Shown: positions 52,955-63,538 of the stretch, one piece after another
Layout: each line of letters begins with the position of its first letter
Numbering within the stretch: the first letter of the stretch is position 1
From: Rhipidocladum racemiflorum
Lineage: Eukaryota > Streptophyta > Magnoliopsida > Poales > Poaceae
Length of the DNA stretch: 64,000 nt
NCBI GenBank assembly: GCA_036346355.1
Contig: CM070572.1
Location: 44,801,944-44,865,943 of the forward strand
Direction: 5' to 3'
The notes under the pieces: model-generated
Told to the model about the DNA's origin: nothing
The model's input: only the letters and a program-made list of their open reading frames with translations
The model's database searches: none
Made by a program: the position numbers and the translations under genes

Positions 52955-53962
52955 CTAAACGTAGAATTTACGCAGTTGGTCAATGTTCCAGGTGCTGGCG
53001 AGCTCCCGACCATCCTCCATCGCTAGGCGAACAGCCCCCGGGCGTGTTGCGGATACGACCGTGTAGGGGCCCTCCCATCTTTGGGTCAGCTTGTTGGCTT
53101 TTAATAGGTCCTGAACTCTTCGTAAGACCATGTCACCAACTTGCACGGCCCTTGGTCGAACCGACTTGGCCGCTTGCCTATGAAGAGCCTGTAGGTAAAC
53201 CGCGGACCGGAGCAACGCCCGTTCTCGTGTTGCCTCTACGAGGTCTAGGTCGACGAGCCGCTTGATTTCCTGGTCGACGGAATCGACCAGTTGTACCCTT
53301 GGGGAACCCAGCACAATTTCTGCAGGCAAAATGGCCTCTGCACCGTAGACAAGTTGGAATGGGGTTTCGCCCGTGGCCCGACTTGTGGTGGTGCGAACTG
53401 AACAAAGAACAGCGGGTAGCTCGTCCACCCACTGCTGCCTGTGCTGGTTGAGGTTCTTGAAGACCCTCTTTTTTATGCCTTGAATTAACTGCCCATTTGC
53501 TCGTTCGGCTGCTCCATTGCTCTGTGGATGTGCCATAGAGGCGAAGCAGACCTTGGTCCCGACCTCCTCGCAGTAACTTTGGAACAACTCACTAGTGAAT
53601 TGGGTTCCGTTGTTTGTGATAAGACGGTTGTGTATCCCAAACCGGGTTACCACATTGCTTCGGAGGAACCTCTTGGCTGCTTGAGCCGAGATGGTTGACA
53701 CGGGCTCGGCCTCTATCCACTTGGTGAAAATGTCGATGGCCACGAGCAAGTATTTGTAGTCTTTCCGGCCTCGGGGGAAAGTTCCGAGGATATCGAGTCC
53801 CCAGGTCGAGAACGGCCACGAAAGTGGTGTGGTTTGTAGCGTATATGCTGGTTGATGGACTTTGCGAGCATGAAACTGGCATGCTCGACAGGTCGTCATG
53901 ATCGACTGCGCATCCGCCAAGGCCGTAGGCCAATAGTAACCCAATCGGAAGGCTTTGCTCAC
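52955..53962 (-). CDS. int: Tat-2 integrase
   Basis: 335 open residues. The end of the zinc domain is CRACQFHARKVHQPAY. The core has the first Asp in TWGLDILGTFPRG, then LVAIDIFTKWIEAEPV. The position of the second catalytic Asp reads LITNNGTQFTSEL (the family has TDNG), and the Glu is in NGAAERANGQLIQ. The C-terminal region has ETPFQLVYGAEAILPAEI, VGDMVLRRV and the chromatin-facing end WEGPYTVVSATRPGAVRLAM. The Asp-to-Asn change in the DDE triad predicts loss of activity even though the frame is open. It ends at 52955. Confidence 0.92.
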   Translation of the reverse strand: MSKAFRLGYYWPTALADAQSIMTTCRACQFHARKVHQPAYTLQTTPLSWPFSTWGLDILGTFPRGRKDYKYLLVAIDIFTKWIEAEPVSTISAQAAKRFLRSNVVTRFGIHNRLITNNGTQFTSELFQSYCEEVGTKVCFASMAHPQSNGAAERANGQLIQGIKKRVFKNLNQHRQQWVDELPAVLCSVRTTTSRATGETPFQLVYGAEAILPAEIVLGSPRVQLVDSVDQEIKRLVDLDLVEATRERALLRSAVYLQALHRQAAKSVRPRAVQVGDMVLRRVQDLLKANKLTQRWEGPYTVVSATRPGAVRLAMEDGRELASTWNIDQLRKFYV

Positions 53963-53989
53963 AAGTGTTCTGAACGACGAGTGAGCTCC

Positions 53990-54682
53990 TCACATTCCTT
54001 CATGGATGTCACAAAGAAGGTACTGGCCTTCCTCCTGAGAGATGCATTTAGAGAGGATTCCTAATGTACCTTTTTGGTATAGGTCGCCTTCGATCAGTTT
54101 GTACTGAGAAGATCGCCTTGTTAGCTGGGAACGCTCGGCTTCTTCCTCGGGCAATGTCCCATGCGTAAGGTATTGGACGAATGGCGTCATCCAACTTGCA
54201 CTTTGCTCGAGGAAGGAGACCCTACCGATGGCCTTTGGTGCCTCCTCTTTAGAGGGAATGGAGGGCTTGTATAGGTGCTCGACGAGCACCCCCGCCGGGG
54301 CGGTAATTTGAGAGGAACCGACCTTGGACAGCTGGTCGGCCAGGGCATTATCCTTCCTGGGGATGTAGAGTACTTCGAAGTTCTTGAAGTACCTCTCCAT
54401 CTTCCTTACTTCGACCAAGTAAAGCGCCATTGAGGTATCGGAACACTGATACTCCTTGTTGACCTGGTTCACGACCAACTGTGAATCGCCCATCACAGTG
54501 AGCCGTTGGACTCCTAGCGATTTGCACGCTCGCAGTCCGGCCAAGAGGCCTTCATATTCTGCCGCGTTATTGGTCGCGATGAAGTGCAGTCGGATGGCAT
54601 ACTGGAGTTGTTCTCCATCCGGGGAGACCAACACGACGCCAGCCCTCGAGCGCTCGTATGCTCGGGATCCGTCGAAATACAT
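53990..54682 (-). CDS. Tat-2 archaeal-type RNase H and linker
   Basis: MYFDGSRAYERSRAGVVLVS (first Asp), TNNAAEYEGLLAGLRACKSL (Glu), MGDSQLVVNQVNKEYQ (second Asp) and IPRKDNALADQLSKVGS (last Asp): a complete four-residue active site of the extra RNase H found in Tat elements. A linker of about 100 residues follows, then LCDIHEGM, the start of the integrase zinc domain (His), just before a frameshift at about 53990. Confidence 0.9.
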   Translation of the reverse strand: MYFDGSRAYERSRAGVVLVSPDGEQLQYAIRLHFIATNNAAEYEGLLAGLRACKSLGVQRLTVMGDSQLVVNQVNKEYQCSDTSMALYLVEVRKMERYFKNFEVLYIPRKDNALADQLSKVGSSQITAPAGVLVEHLYKPSIPSKEEAPKAIGRVSFLEQSASWMTPFVQYLTHGTLPEEEAERSQLTRRSSQYKLIEGDLYQKGTLGILSKCISQEEGQYLLCDIHEGM

Positions 54683-54685
54683 GGT

Positions 54686-55739
54686 TCAGTGGTTTTCCCT
54701 CGATCTGGCGGGCTCGCTTGCTGGCGGAGCTGGAGCTGACCATTCTGCCACGAAGTTGGCCAGAACCTGGGACTTGATCGCCGTGCGAGTCGAGAACATT
54801 ATCTCGAATTCGGTCAGCTCCATGGCCCACTTAGCTATACGACCACTGGCGTCCTGGTTTTTCAAGATTTCTCTGAGCGGGAAATTGGTTGGTATCACGA
54901 TCTTGTGTGCTTGGAAGTAATGGCGCAGCTTCCTGGAAGCCATCAGTAATGAATACAAGAGTTTTTGGACCTCAGGGTAACGCTCCTTTGGTCCGTGTAG
55001 TACTTCACTAACATAATAGATGGGTCATTGGACACCATCCTTCTCCACCGTTAGTACTGCACTTATGGCCTGTGGGGTTGCTGCCAGGTATAGCAGCAAT
55101 TCTTCCCCCGTCTTAGGTGTGACTAGGACGGGCGGTTTGGACAGGTATTGCTTTAGCTCCTCAAAAGAATGATTAGCTTCTTTTGTCCATAAAAAGCCAT
55201 CGTGCCTTCGTAGGGCTTTGAAGAAAGGTAGCCCTCGCTCACCCAGCCTGGAAATAAAGCGGCTCAAGGCGGCCATTCGTCCGGTCAAGGCTTGTACTTC
55301 CTTCACACATGTGGGCGGTCTCATATTCTCGATGGCTTCGATTTTCTCTGGATTTGCCCCAACGCCTTGTGGGCCGACTATGTAGCCAAGCACCTTGCCG
55401 GCCTTTACACCGAAGACTCATTTCTCCGGGTTCAATTTTATTCGATGCTTATAATGTCTCCTCTAGGTCGGCGACATGACTTGGAGCGTGCTTGCTCTTG
55501 ACGACTATGTCGTCTACATAAACTTCCAAGTTCCAACCTACTTGGTCTGTAAAGGTTTTCTACATGAGGCGCTGGAAGATCGCTCCGGCGTTTCTCAGAC
55601 CGAAGGACATGGTCGTGTAGCAGAATGTACCGAACGGGGTGATGAAGGAGGTCTTCTCTTCGTCTTCGCGCGATATGCTGATTTGATGATATCCCGAGTA
55701 TGCATCTAGGAAGCTCATGACTTGCGACTCCGTCATTGC
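54686..55739 (-). pseudogene. rt: Tat-2 RT core and first RNase H (frame-broken)
   Basis: From the LTR A' junction leftward: SFLDAYSGYHQISISREDEE, MSFGLRNAGAIFQRLM, then in another frame EVYVDDIVVKSK (YVDD at about 55509-55520). After that come LGYIVGPQGVGANPEKIEAI, RMAALSRFISRLGERGLPFF, and the first RNase H (LLLYLAATPQAISAVLTVEK; SRKLRHYFQAHKIVIPTNFP; IAKWAMELTEFEIMF). At least three frame changes are present. The RT N-terminus lies at 62534-63134. Confidence 0.88.
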
Positions 55740-56639
55740 TGTAACACCCCGACATCTAGTATGCCCGAATGCTACCAAACATAGACTAAACATCAACTAA
55801 AAACCATAAGTGACGACAAATTTCAGCAAAGGCACAAATGCTAAACACCGAAATTTCGGCAACATCTCCTTTGTTTTATCATGATTTGAACAATAGCAAT
55901 ATCATAGCAAAATATTTCATAACATAAAACATCTAAAGAAGCAATATTTAATGGATAAAACATCATCATAAGCAATTAAACCAAAACCAACCACACAAAC
56001 ATCTATAGTTAAGCAAAGAGGATCAATAGCACATTAAAATTATTCCATACACCTAGTTCAGGGCACTAATGTTATGATCATGACTCAAGATTGGTAAATG
56101 TGACTGGAACTACGTGAAGATGTGTAGCTAATGCCCTTTCCCACACGCCGGTGTCATGGTACCTAAAAAAAAACATAAACACAAGCGTGAGTTCATCACT
56201 CAGCAAGTATATTGCAATGGTACAAACAAAAACAATTACATGGCTACAACAACTCACATCATGTATATCATCTCATTCATGTTCACAAATCATTATCATC
56301 ATCATTATGTATGCAATGCGATGCGATGCGATGCTCATATCTCCTTGGAAACTCATACCGGTATGGTTGAGTACACACCCGTCGGTGTGCACCCTCTCCC
56401 CCCTTCCATCCCGAAGATGGAGGGTGCCTACTCCTCGCTTCCGTTCACCGCGGTGAATGGAATCATGATGTAGGACTTACTCATTGGCTCTCCGGAATAA
56501 TCATAAATTTCTCACCGACCTTCCCCGGACTAGTTATGACTTTCTCACCGCCCGGGCCATGTAACATGCCATGTATGCAAATATGCCAACATCATAATTT
56601 ACTTGTACATTAACACATGGCATCATAGCTGTGAGGGCC

Positions 56640-59600
56640 CCTTGTCCTATACCGTACTGTACGCCGTCTACTATAGCGTATAGCACCGTATAGCAACAGG
56701 AAGCCTCGACACCGAAAATCTGAATCTAAAAATTCGATCGACGGGATCGAACCCTTAGCTTCAGACCCGGTGCTCAGACGCATCTCGATCTTTGGATCCC
56801 TGGATCAGTAGCCCAGTATCGCGTACCCACAACCCGAGTATCAATGCACGAAAAGATAAACTAATTTAATTTACATAACTGGGTGTAAATCTTGTACAAG
56901 AGTATTACAGAATCCAAAAGAAGTAAAGCGACAGCGGAAACAAAAGAAAGACAACCAGCGCAGCTGGCCTGACCACCCCACAAAGCTCTTGGCGGAGGGA
57001 GGACCTACGAAGCCGCAACACTCGCAGAATTGGGGCTCGCCATCATCCGGGACATCATCAATACCTTCCTCTGTGGAAAAAGGGGTTAGCAGCAACGGTG
57101 AGTACACGTATGTACTCGCAAGACTTTAGTGTATGCAAATATAAATTTAATGCAGGCTGATTCAATGAAAGGCTGCTACACTAAGTCTATTGCGAAAAGC
57201 AAGAGTTGAATCAATTCATCGAAAAGTAATACATAATTTGAAAGACAGCAGTTTGACTAAAACATATTTACAGTATATATATAACATTTGAGCTTCTCAA
57301 CTGCCGCCATACATGATCGCAGTTGAGATAAGATTTGACATCCATATATGCATAAATCCACCAAGTGTTATATCCACACATCCATAGTTCCATAAAGTAC
57401 CATATCGAACCACATGTAAACCCACCAAGTTTCATATCGATTCATATACTTTAGTTAGACTCCGAAATAGATTTTCATTTTCAAAACCAAACCAAACGTC
57501 TATACTTGAAACAAAAACTGAGTTAATTGCTCATGTCCGTGAGCACGGCTAATCGATCGATTTATTTTAAGACTCTGCGAGTATGTACACTTTATCCCCA
57601 TAAACCGGACTTGCACCCTGTCATCCAGGGAACACACGATACCAAAGGTACCCGTTGTACAAGCCGGAACACATTCTTTCCCATCGTTGAGGTTTTAGCC
57701 ACACCCGACCGGTGGCGATATCCACCAATGGCGATAAGGAGCCAACCGCACACCTGGCGGCCACCTTCTCGTGGCGGGTAATCTGTAAGTCTGTGCCGCG
57801 GCCCTTATCCCATAGCAAGGCGTACCGTTGTATCACCCGATGTGATCTGAAGCGATTTCCATTGCTAAGACCAAGCGCACTCACGAAGGTGCAAGCGGCG
57901 GGTCGTGGGGACACTCACACCGCGCTTGACTTGCTCATCACGGGAAAAAGGTCCACACACGGCCTACCAACAGGCACGGCTAAACCCTCACACTTCAAGT
58001 ACTCAATTGCGGCTGCCCCATCCCAGACATGCGCGGTTGCACGTAATGTCGGTCGAATTATGGTTTCAAGGCTTCGGTCCTTATAGTTTTCTCCTAGTGA
58101 CTCAAGCGGGTACTCCACTTAACTTCGTCAACCAATCGCCACCAGTTTAACTAGCACATATTATACCTCCCGCTCGGTCTAATTACCAACTAGACACTTC
58201 ACATTTTTACCAAATTACTTTCTCATGTCACATTTCTAAAACCACTTAAAAATGTCATAGTTGAAAATGTATGGTACAAGACTGCCATTGTAATCACTTC
58301 TATTGCAATGTCTAAGCATATGCAGTTACTAGTTCGTTTATACCCAAGTGACATTTATTAAGTTGTCTAACCTCTACTAGGGTTATCAATTTGTGTAATG
58401 TAAATTAGATTAAGTAAAACCACCAATTTGTATTATATCTACCATTCCCACAAACTAGCGCTTTATTGAATTTAAAGCGATGCATATTAGTTTGAGAAAT
58501 CAAAGTAAACATTGTGAAATATAGGATTCAAGATGGTCAAATGAGGTGCTTGCCTTGTTGTTGCACTTCGGTGATGTCCGGATGATGTTCTGTCGTTCGA
58601 GGCGAAGCCCGACTCGCTAGCCTCTAATCGGTCAAAGCAACAAAAACGACAAAAAGAAATACAACTTAGCAAAAGAAAGATTTAAATGCACAAATGCCAA
58701 CTAAACATCAAATAATACCCACTTAAATATTTAAAGGAGAAAGAAATGAAGAAAACGAAGAAAATGTGAAACTATGACCTATTATGTCCATTTCGGCCGA
58801 ACAAGTGCCAAAATGGATTAAAACGTGCAAAATGAAGTAAAACCCAACTAAACTTAGTGAAATACCTAAAAATAGGTATAACATACCTAATGGGACTTAT
58901 TGGAACTTGTTTGAAGTTGAAATGATCAACCGGGAGCTAAAAGTACTAGGGATGCAAATGGGCCGACCCTAGGGTCTTCTTTGGCCCACTTTAGTTCATT
59001 TGTTTGCACTAAAAACTTAATTTTTACTCCACCTTTTAAGTTTTAGTGCAAACAAATGAACTAGAGTGGGTCAAAGATGACCCTAGGGCCGGCCCATTTG
59101 CATCCCTAGCTAAAACGACGAAAACGGCGTATTCTTTACCTACATGAATAAAAATACGTAAATTGAAGACAAATGCAATTAAATTTGCATGTGGAGCCTC
59201 AATATGGCCTCAGGTACATAACTAGGTGCTAAAACGCTCGAAAGATCGAAGAAAAACCTTTCGGCCCTAAAAGCGACAAATTTGCCGAAACGGCCGAAAA
59301 CGATCGTTTTGTCGGAAATCCGTTAAACGGCCAATTTTGTGGATTTTTGCGCAAAACAGGTTTCCGACAACGCAACAAGCTAAAGCAAGATATTTAGGAC
59401 TTAGTTGGATTGGTTGCAAAGCAATTCCTAATGAAATTGACCAAAATTGAATCAAAATGAAAAACCGCGGAGTAATTTCCGACAAAACCGTTTTGAGTCC
59501 GTATTGAGTCCAAACGCGATCGAATCCGCGTGTGGGTTCCCGATCTGAGTTCGAACACTCAACACCTAACTAAAACGCTCGGTAGATTAGCAATTTGCAT

Positions 59601-61323
59601 CGAATTCGCAAAAGCGGCCAAAACGATCAAAACGACTGCTAATCGACAAAAGCGATCAAAAGCCGTCAAAAGGTCGTTTTGATCAAGACTGTCGTGAAAC
59701 TACGTTCTGGACCCGCAGCTAGACACTTGGAGGTAATAATGACTTATCGGAGCCAATCACCGCCAAAATTGACTTAACCTACTCGGACTTTTGATCAAGC
59801 GTCAGCGTAACTCAGTATTTACCGAAATGCGACAAAAGTCAGGAAAAGGGCCAAAATGGGATCTAAAGCACACGTGAAGCATTCTTTCAACCTTAGGGAC
59901 CTTAAACGAGGCGAATCAAGCGAAAAGCCAAGAACGGCTTTGGGCCCTCTAATTATTAAAATAAAATGCGAAGTGCTAAAATGCAAATCTAGCATTTTTA
60001 GCCACTGCTTTAGCCTCTAAGAAGACTAATTGTGAAGTCGATTCGTGCTCTGAGCTCTAGGATTTTATTCAACCAATTGAGACCTAGAGCAGCAAAGTAT
60101 CTTTGCAAAATGGTCAAAACTAAACTCCGTATTTTTATCGGGGTTTCTACTAGCTAGAAAGCTATAGGGGCTATCCATTCGGTCATCGGACCTCTAGGAT
60201 TTTTCGCAAATAGAGTGACCTAGAGCCGACAACTTTGTGTAGGATGCGACAAATTGAATTCGACTCTTACGATCGCGACTACGGCTATCGAAGAGCTAAT
60301 AGAATCGTCGATTCAAGCTACGGACTCCTAGTATTTTGTGAAAACACTTAACACCTAATTAAATAAAATAAAATCCGGCTTATCGAATTGAATTCCGATT
60401 CTTCCGATAGCGGCTCTAGCTACCGAAGTGCCCACAAAAATTACTATCCATTCTTTGCTCCACTAGAACTCCGACAAATCGAAAACCTAGCATTAGGTTG
60501 CTAGATTTGAAAGGTGGTCAAATGCTAGGTCGATAGTAGAGTTAAATGGACCTAACGATGACCTGAGTCTTGTTTCAAGCACAATTGCCATGCGATGTTC
60601 CTAACACATGGTACCTAGACTTGACCTAGGCTAGGGTTTAGAAGAACTTGATGAAATGCGATGCTACGATGGGGATAGTCGTAGCAATGGCTAGAGGAAG
60701 TCCCGGAGTTTAGAAATCAACCTAGAACTCAAAAACCCCATGCAAGCTCAAGGAAACATCCATGGGAGATGTTGGAATACTCACTTGAGAGGGTTCGAGA
60801 AGATGGGGAACGCGATTGAGAGGATGAATCCGGACTCCGTGTCAGTTTCCGTCGGTCTGATCGCCTCCAATCAGAGGGTTTGGGAGTCCTAGGGCTTGGG
60901 CTCTCACTCTTCTTGCTCTCACGGTTGGGGAGAGGCAAATGGCTGGTTTGGGAAGATGGCTTGGAGACTTGCACCCTTTTATACACTATGCACTTATGGA
61001 GGGCAATTTGGTCCAATGCCAAAACTTGAAGATTCAAACATCTAAAGCTGATTTTGAATACTTCTAAGATATTTTGGATAGTTTTTGAGGACTTTTAGAC
61101 ATTTAATTTCCTAAATTTCCAATTTGTCCAAAAGGACAATTACGAACCGCAATTGAACTCGATTTGATTTTGAGTGAGTTTAATTAAGTTAAAGGGTTCT
61201 TTTGGATCCCAGTCGAGTCTACTCAGCTCAAAATACAGAAATACACAAACTTGATGTATTTTTGAACAACGTTTGTGTACAATGGTACAGTGCTTCGAGT
61301 ATAAAAATACTCGGGATATTACA
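56640..61323 (-). mobile_element. Very long LTR (family B), probable solo LTR, in family A LTR
   Basis: 4,684 bp from TGTGAGGGCCCC to GGGATATTACA (on -: TGTAATATCCCGAG...CCCTCACA), flanked by ATAGC (56635-56639) and ATAAC (61324-61328), 4 of 5 equal. No gag or pol domain occurs in any frame, and no internal LTR-sized repeat is seen. The start TGTAATATCCCGAG on - is like large chromovirus LTRs. It holds a hAT-like MITE at 58943-59107. It could alternatively be a large non-coding retroelement derivative. Confidence 0.65.
58943..59107. mobile_element. Foldback MITE with long inverted repeats (hAT-like)
   Basis: About 165 bp. TAGGGATGCAAATGGGCC at 58947 mirrors GGCCCATTTGCATCCCTA ending 59108. 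The arms are about 70 bp, imperfect, with a short AT-rich loop. AGCTAAAA stands on both sides (58935-58942 and 59108-59115), an 8-bp TSD expected for hAT. It is nested in LTR B. Confidence 0.8.
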
Positions 61324-62533
61324 ATAACATAATAAGCATGCTCATCATATCATTAGCAATCATTAAAACATGGCAAGTGATCATATCATATAATCAATTT
61401 CATCTATTCTCAACAAGCAACCTACAAACCGCTATCCATTACAATACACTTGCCTCAACCACGGGCAACGGATTGGCGGGAAGTAGAAGGCACTCCCGGG
61501 GTCACACCACCTACACATAGGTATCACACACTCACAATCATGTCGACAAAACAGTACACTAACCCTCATCTACCCCGACATTGCCAACTACTCGCAAAAC
61601 CCAAAAACAGAGGTTCTGTCCCGCCGGGACAGCAGCCTTCCAAAAGGCATAACTCGGATTCTAAGACTCCGAATCAATTAAACAAGTACATCCTCACGTA
61701 GCTTAGGAAATTTCCCAACTTTTTATAAGTATATGGAAAGACTGATTCAGACTCTAAAGTTGTTTAATCTACAAAATACCGAGATCTGTTCCAATCACGT
61801 CACAGATTTTAACATGCTCGGTAAAACAGCCATAACTTTCAAACGGCTGATCGGAATTGGACGTTCTTTATATCCACGGAAAGATATTAAAATTATCTAC
61901 AACTTCGTCAAAAGGCGGATGTCCAAATTCGGAATCTAAATTGGCGAAAAACCGAACCCTAGGTCGATTGCTCATGCTGTCCGAAACAGAGAACGTGACC
62001 ACTTCTAGAATCCATCTAATCTACTCAATTCCAGCACCACCAATTGATCTAAAAACATGATATTGATCCAATGGACGGATCTTCGAGGTGTGAAGGTGGG
62101 GAACTCCCCTAGGGGCAGTAAGGGAGGTGGAGGAGAGGTGGTGGAGAGGTGGGGAGCAAAGGGGGCAAGGGGAGGGGCGCACGGCTCAAGGAGGAGAGGA
62201 GCAAGGGGGCGGCTAGGGCTAGGGCTAGGGCTAGGGGACAGGGCGCAAGGGGCCATGTGGGGGCGCAAGGGACATGGTGGGGGCGCAATAAGGGACTGGT
62301 GGAGGCCTCCAACCAGGACTCCTCCCCCCAATTGGACTTAAACTCCATCCCACCAAAGCCCACGACCCCCTCTTAGGCCCAAACTCCCCCGGAATGGCCC
62401 AAATCCCCGGAAACATCCCGGAAACATAATTAAACCCCATACCATATGGTTTTAATCTCCAATACCATATTTCATAACGTTTTTGACCTCATCATGCACG
62501 TTAAATAAGGTTACGACACTCCGTGGTGTCACA

Positions 62534-63134
62534 GTCGCATCGACCAATTGGTCTATGCGAGGCAACGGATAGTTGTTCTTTGGGCATGCTGCGTTTAAAT
62601 TAAGCCCATGTGGTCGATGCACATGCGCTACTTGCCTCCTTTCTTTCTGACTATGACCGGATTGGCTAGCCATTCCGAGTGCTCGACCTCCCTGATGAAG
62701 CCGGCCTTAAGGAGCTTGTCGAGTTCTTCCCGGATGATCGCCTGTTTCTCCGGGGAAAATCGTTTGAGTTTTTGTCGCATTGGTTTTTTTATCAGGCTGA
62801 ACCGCTAGCCTGTGCTCGATCACCTCCCTTGGGACCCCGGGCATGTCGGATGGTTCTCAGGCGAACGCATCCGGGTTTGCTCGGAGGAAGGTGATGAGCT
62901 CGAGTTCCTATTTGGGATCTAAGGAAGATCCCAAATGCACGACCTTAGCAGGTTCTGACTCGTCGAGTGGAATGGCTTCGGTCTCTCCTCCAGGCTGGAG
63001 GGCAACTTTGGACCGGGAATGCTTCGGCTCCTGGTCGGGGCCGCGCGTAGGCAGCTGACTGACCATATCCAATGCCCTTTCGTCGCAATTTAATGCGGAC
63101 TTGTGGCTCCCTTTTACGGTTATGACCCCGTTTG
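62534..63134 (-). pseudogene. rt: Tat-2 pol linker and RT N-terminus
   Basis: Read leftward from 63134: GVITVKGSHKSALNCDERAL, KVALQPGGETEAIPLDESEP, AKVVHLGSSLDPK, then a stop, ELELITFLRANPDAFA, DMPGVPREVIEHRLAVQPD, KRFSPEKQAIIREELDKLLK, AGFIREVEHSEWLANPVIVR, NYPLPRIDQLVDAT. These are the conserved entry and finger motifs of Gypsy RT. Stops and a frameshift are present. The sequence stops at the LTR A' insertion and resumes at 55739. Confidence 0.87.
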
Positions 63135-63272
63135 TGTTGGGGAACGCGGTATGCTACACTAGCACAAATTAAAATTTCTACCGCAAACCAGAAAAGCTAC
63201 TCGCAAGAAGGGGATCATAGATCTATTACCACTAGACGCGCAATTGTGGAATCCTTCGCACGTCGTTGTAGT

Positions 63273-63352
63273 GGATCATTCTCGGCGTGGATCGTCCTCG
63301 CCGCGGATCGTCCTCGCCGCGGATCGTCCTCACCACGGATCGTCCTCTCCAC
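63273..63352. repeat. 16-bp minisatellite, five units
   Basis: GGATCGTCCTCGCCGC and variants, five tandem copies (the first degenerate: GGATCATTCTCGGCGT), in the 5' leader part of the Copia LTR on -. Confidence 0.9.
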
Positions 63353-63528
63353 GCCGCAGTAGCAGTAGCGTCACCACAGCAGTCCACACGTCTGGGAATG
63401 GAACGCCGTGCGTCGGTGTGCAAGCACCGGGTCGCTCGGCAGGGGCAACGAGAGGAGGTGGCTAGGGTTTCTGGCGAAACACCTCTAAACCGCACGAAAG
63501 TGTGTGTTGCGCCCAGCCTCCTCCCCTC

Positions 63529-63538
63529 CTTATATAGC
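63529..63538 (-). promoter_or_regulatory. TATA box of terminal Copia LTR
   Basis: GGCTATATAAGGAGG on -, upstream of the GC-rich leader. It is the probable LTR promoter. Confidence 0.6.

Larger units (their letters stand above)
55740..62533 (-). mobile_element. Solo LTR of family A in Tat-2 RT, itself interrupted
   Basis: On + it begins TGTAACACCCCGACATC and ends GTGGTGTCACA, the reverse of the LTR at 40277-42517. Without the nested LTR B it is about 2.1 kb. Flanks are ATTGC (55735-55739) and GTCGC (62534-62538), matching 3 of 5 with two transition differences. The RT frame continues correctly across it when one 5-bp copy is counted, which supports a genuine insertion followed by LTR-LTR recombination. 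Confidence 0.85.
51284..63134 (-). mobile_element. Second Tat-lineage Gypsy element (Tat-2), incomplete and nested
   Basis: Pol on - is read from 63134 leftward: pol linker and RT start (62534-63134), interruption by LTR A' (55740-62533), RT core, RNase H, second RNase H, integrase to 52955. A coiled-coil gene on + (51284-52203) converges with integrase. Dual RNase H and an opposite-strand extra gene are Tat traits. Neither LTR is in view: the left side is cut at 51283 and the right side by a Copia LTR at 63135. The ATCGGC enrichment of Tat-1 is absent. Confidence 0.85.

Noticed and set aside
62213..62236. Four CTAGGG units resembling telomere repeat
   Set aside because: The plant telomere unit is TTTAGGG. 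This is a short GA/GC-rich tract within an LTR with other GGGGC runs.
63273..63352. CRISPR-like array
   Set aside because: Contiguous 16-bp units without spacers in a Copia LTR.
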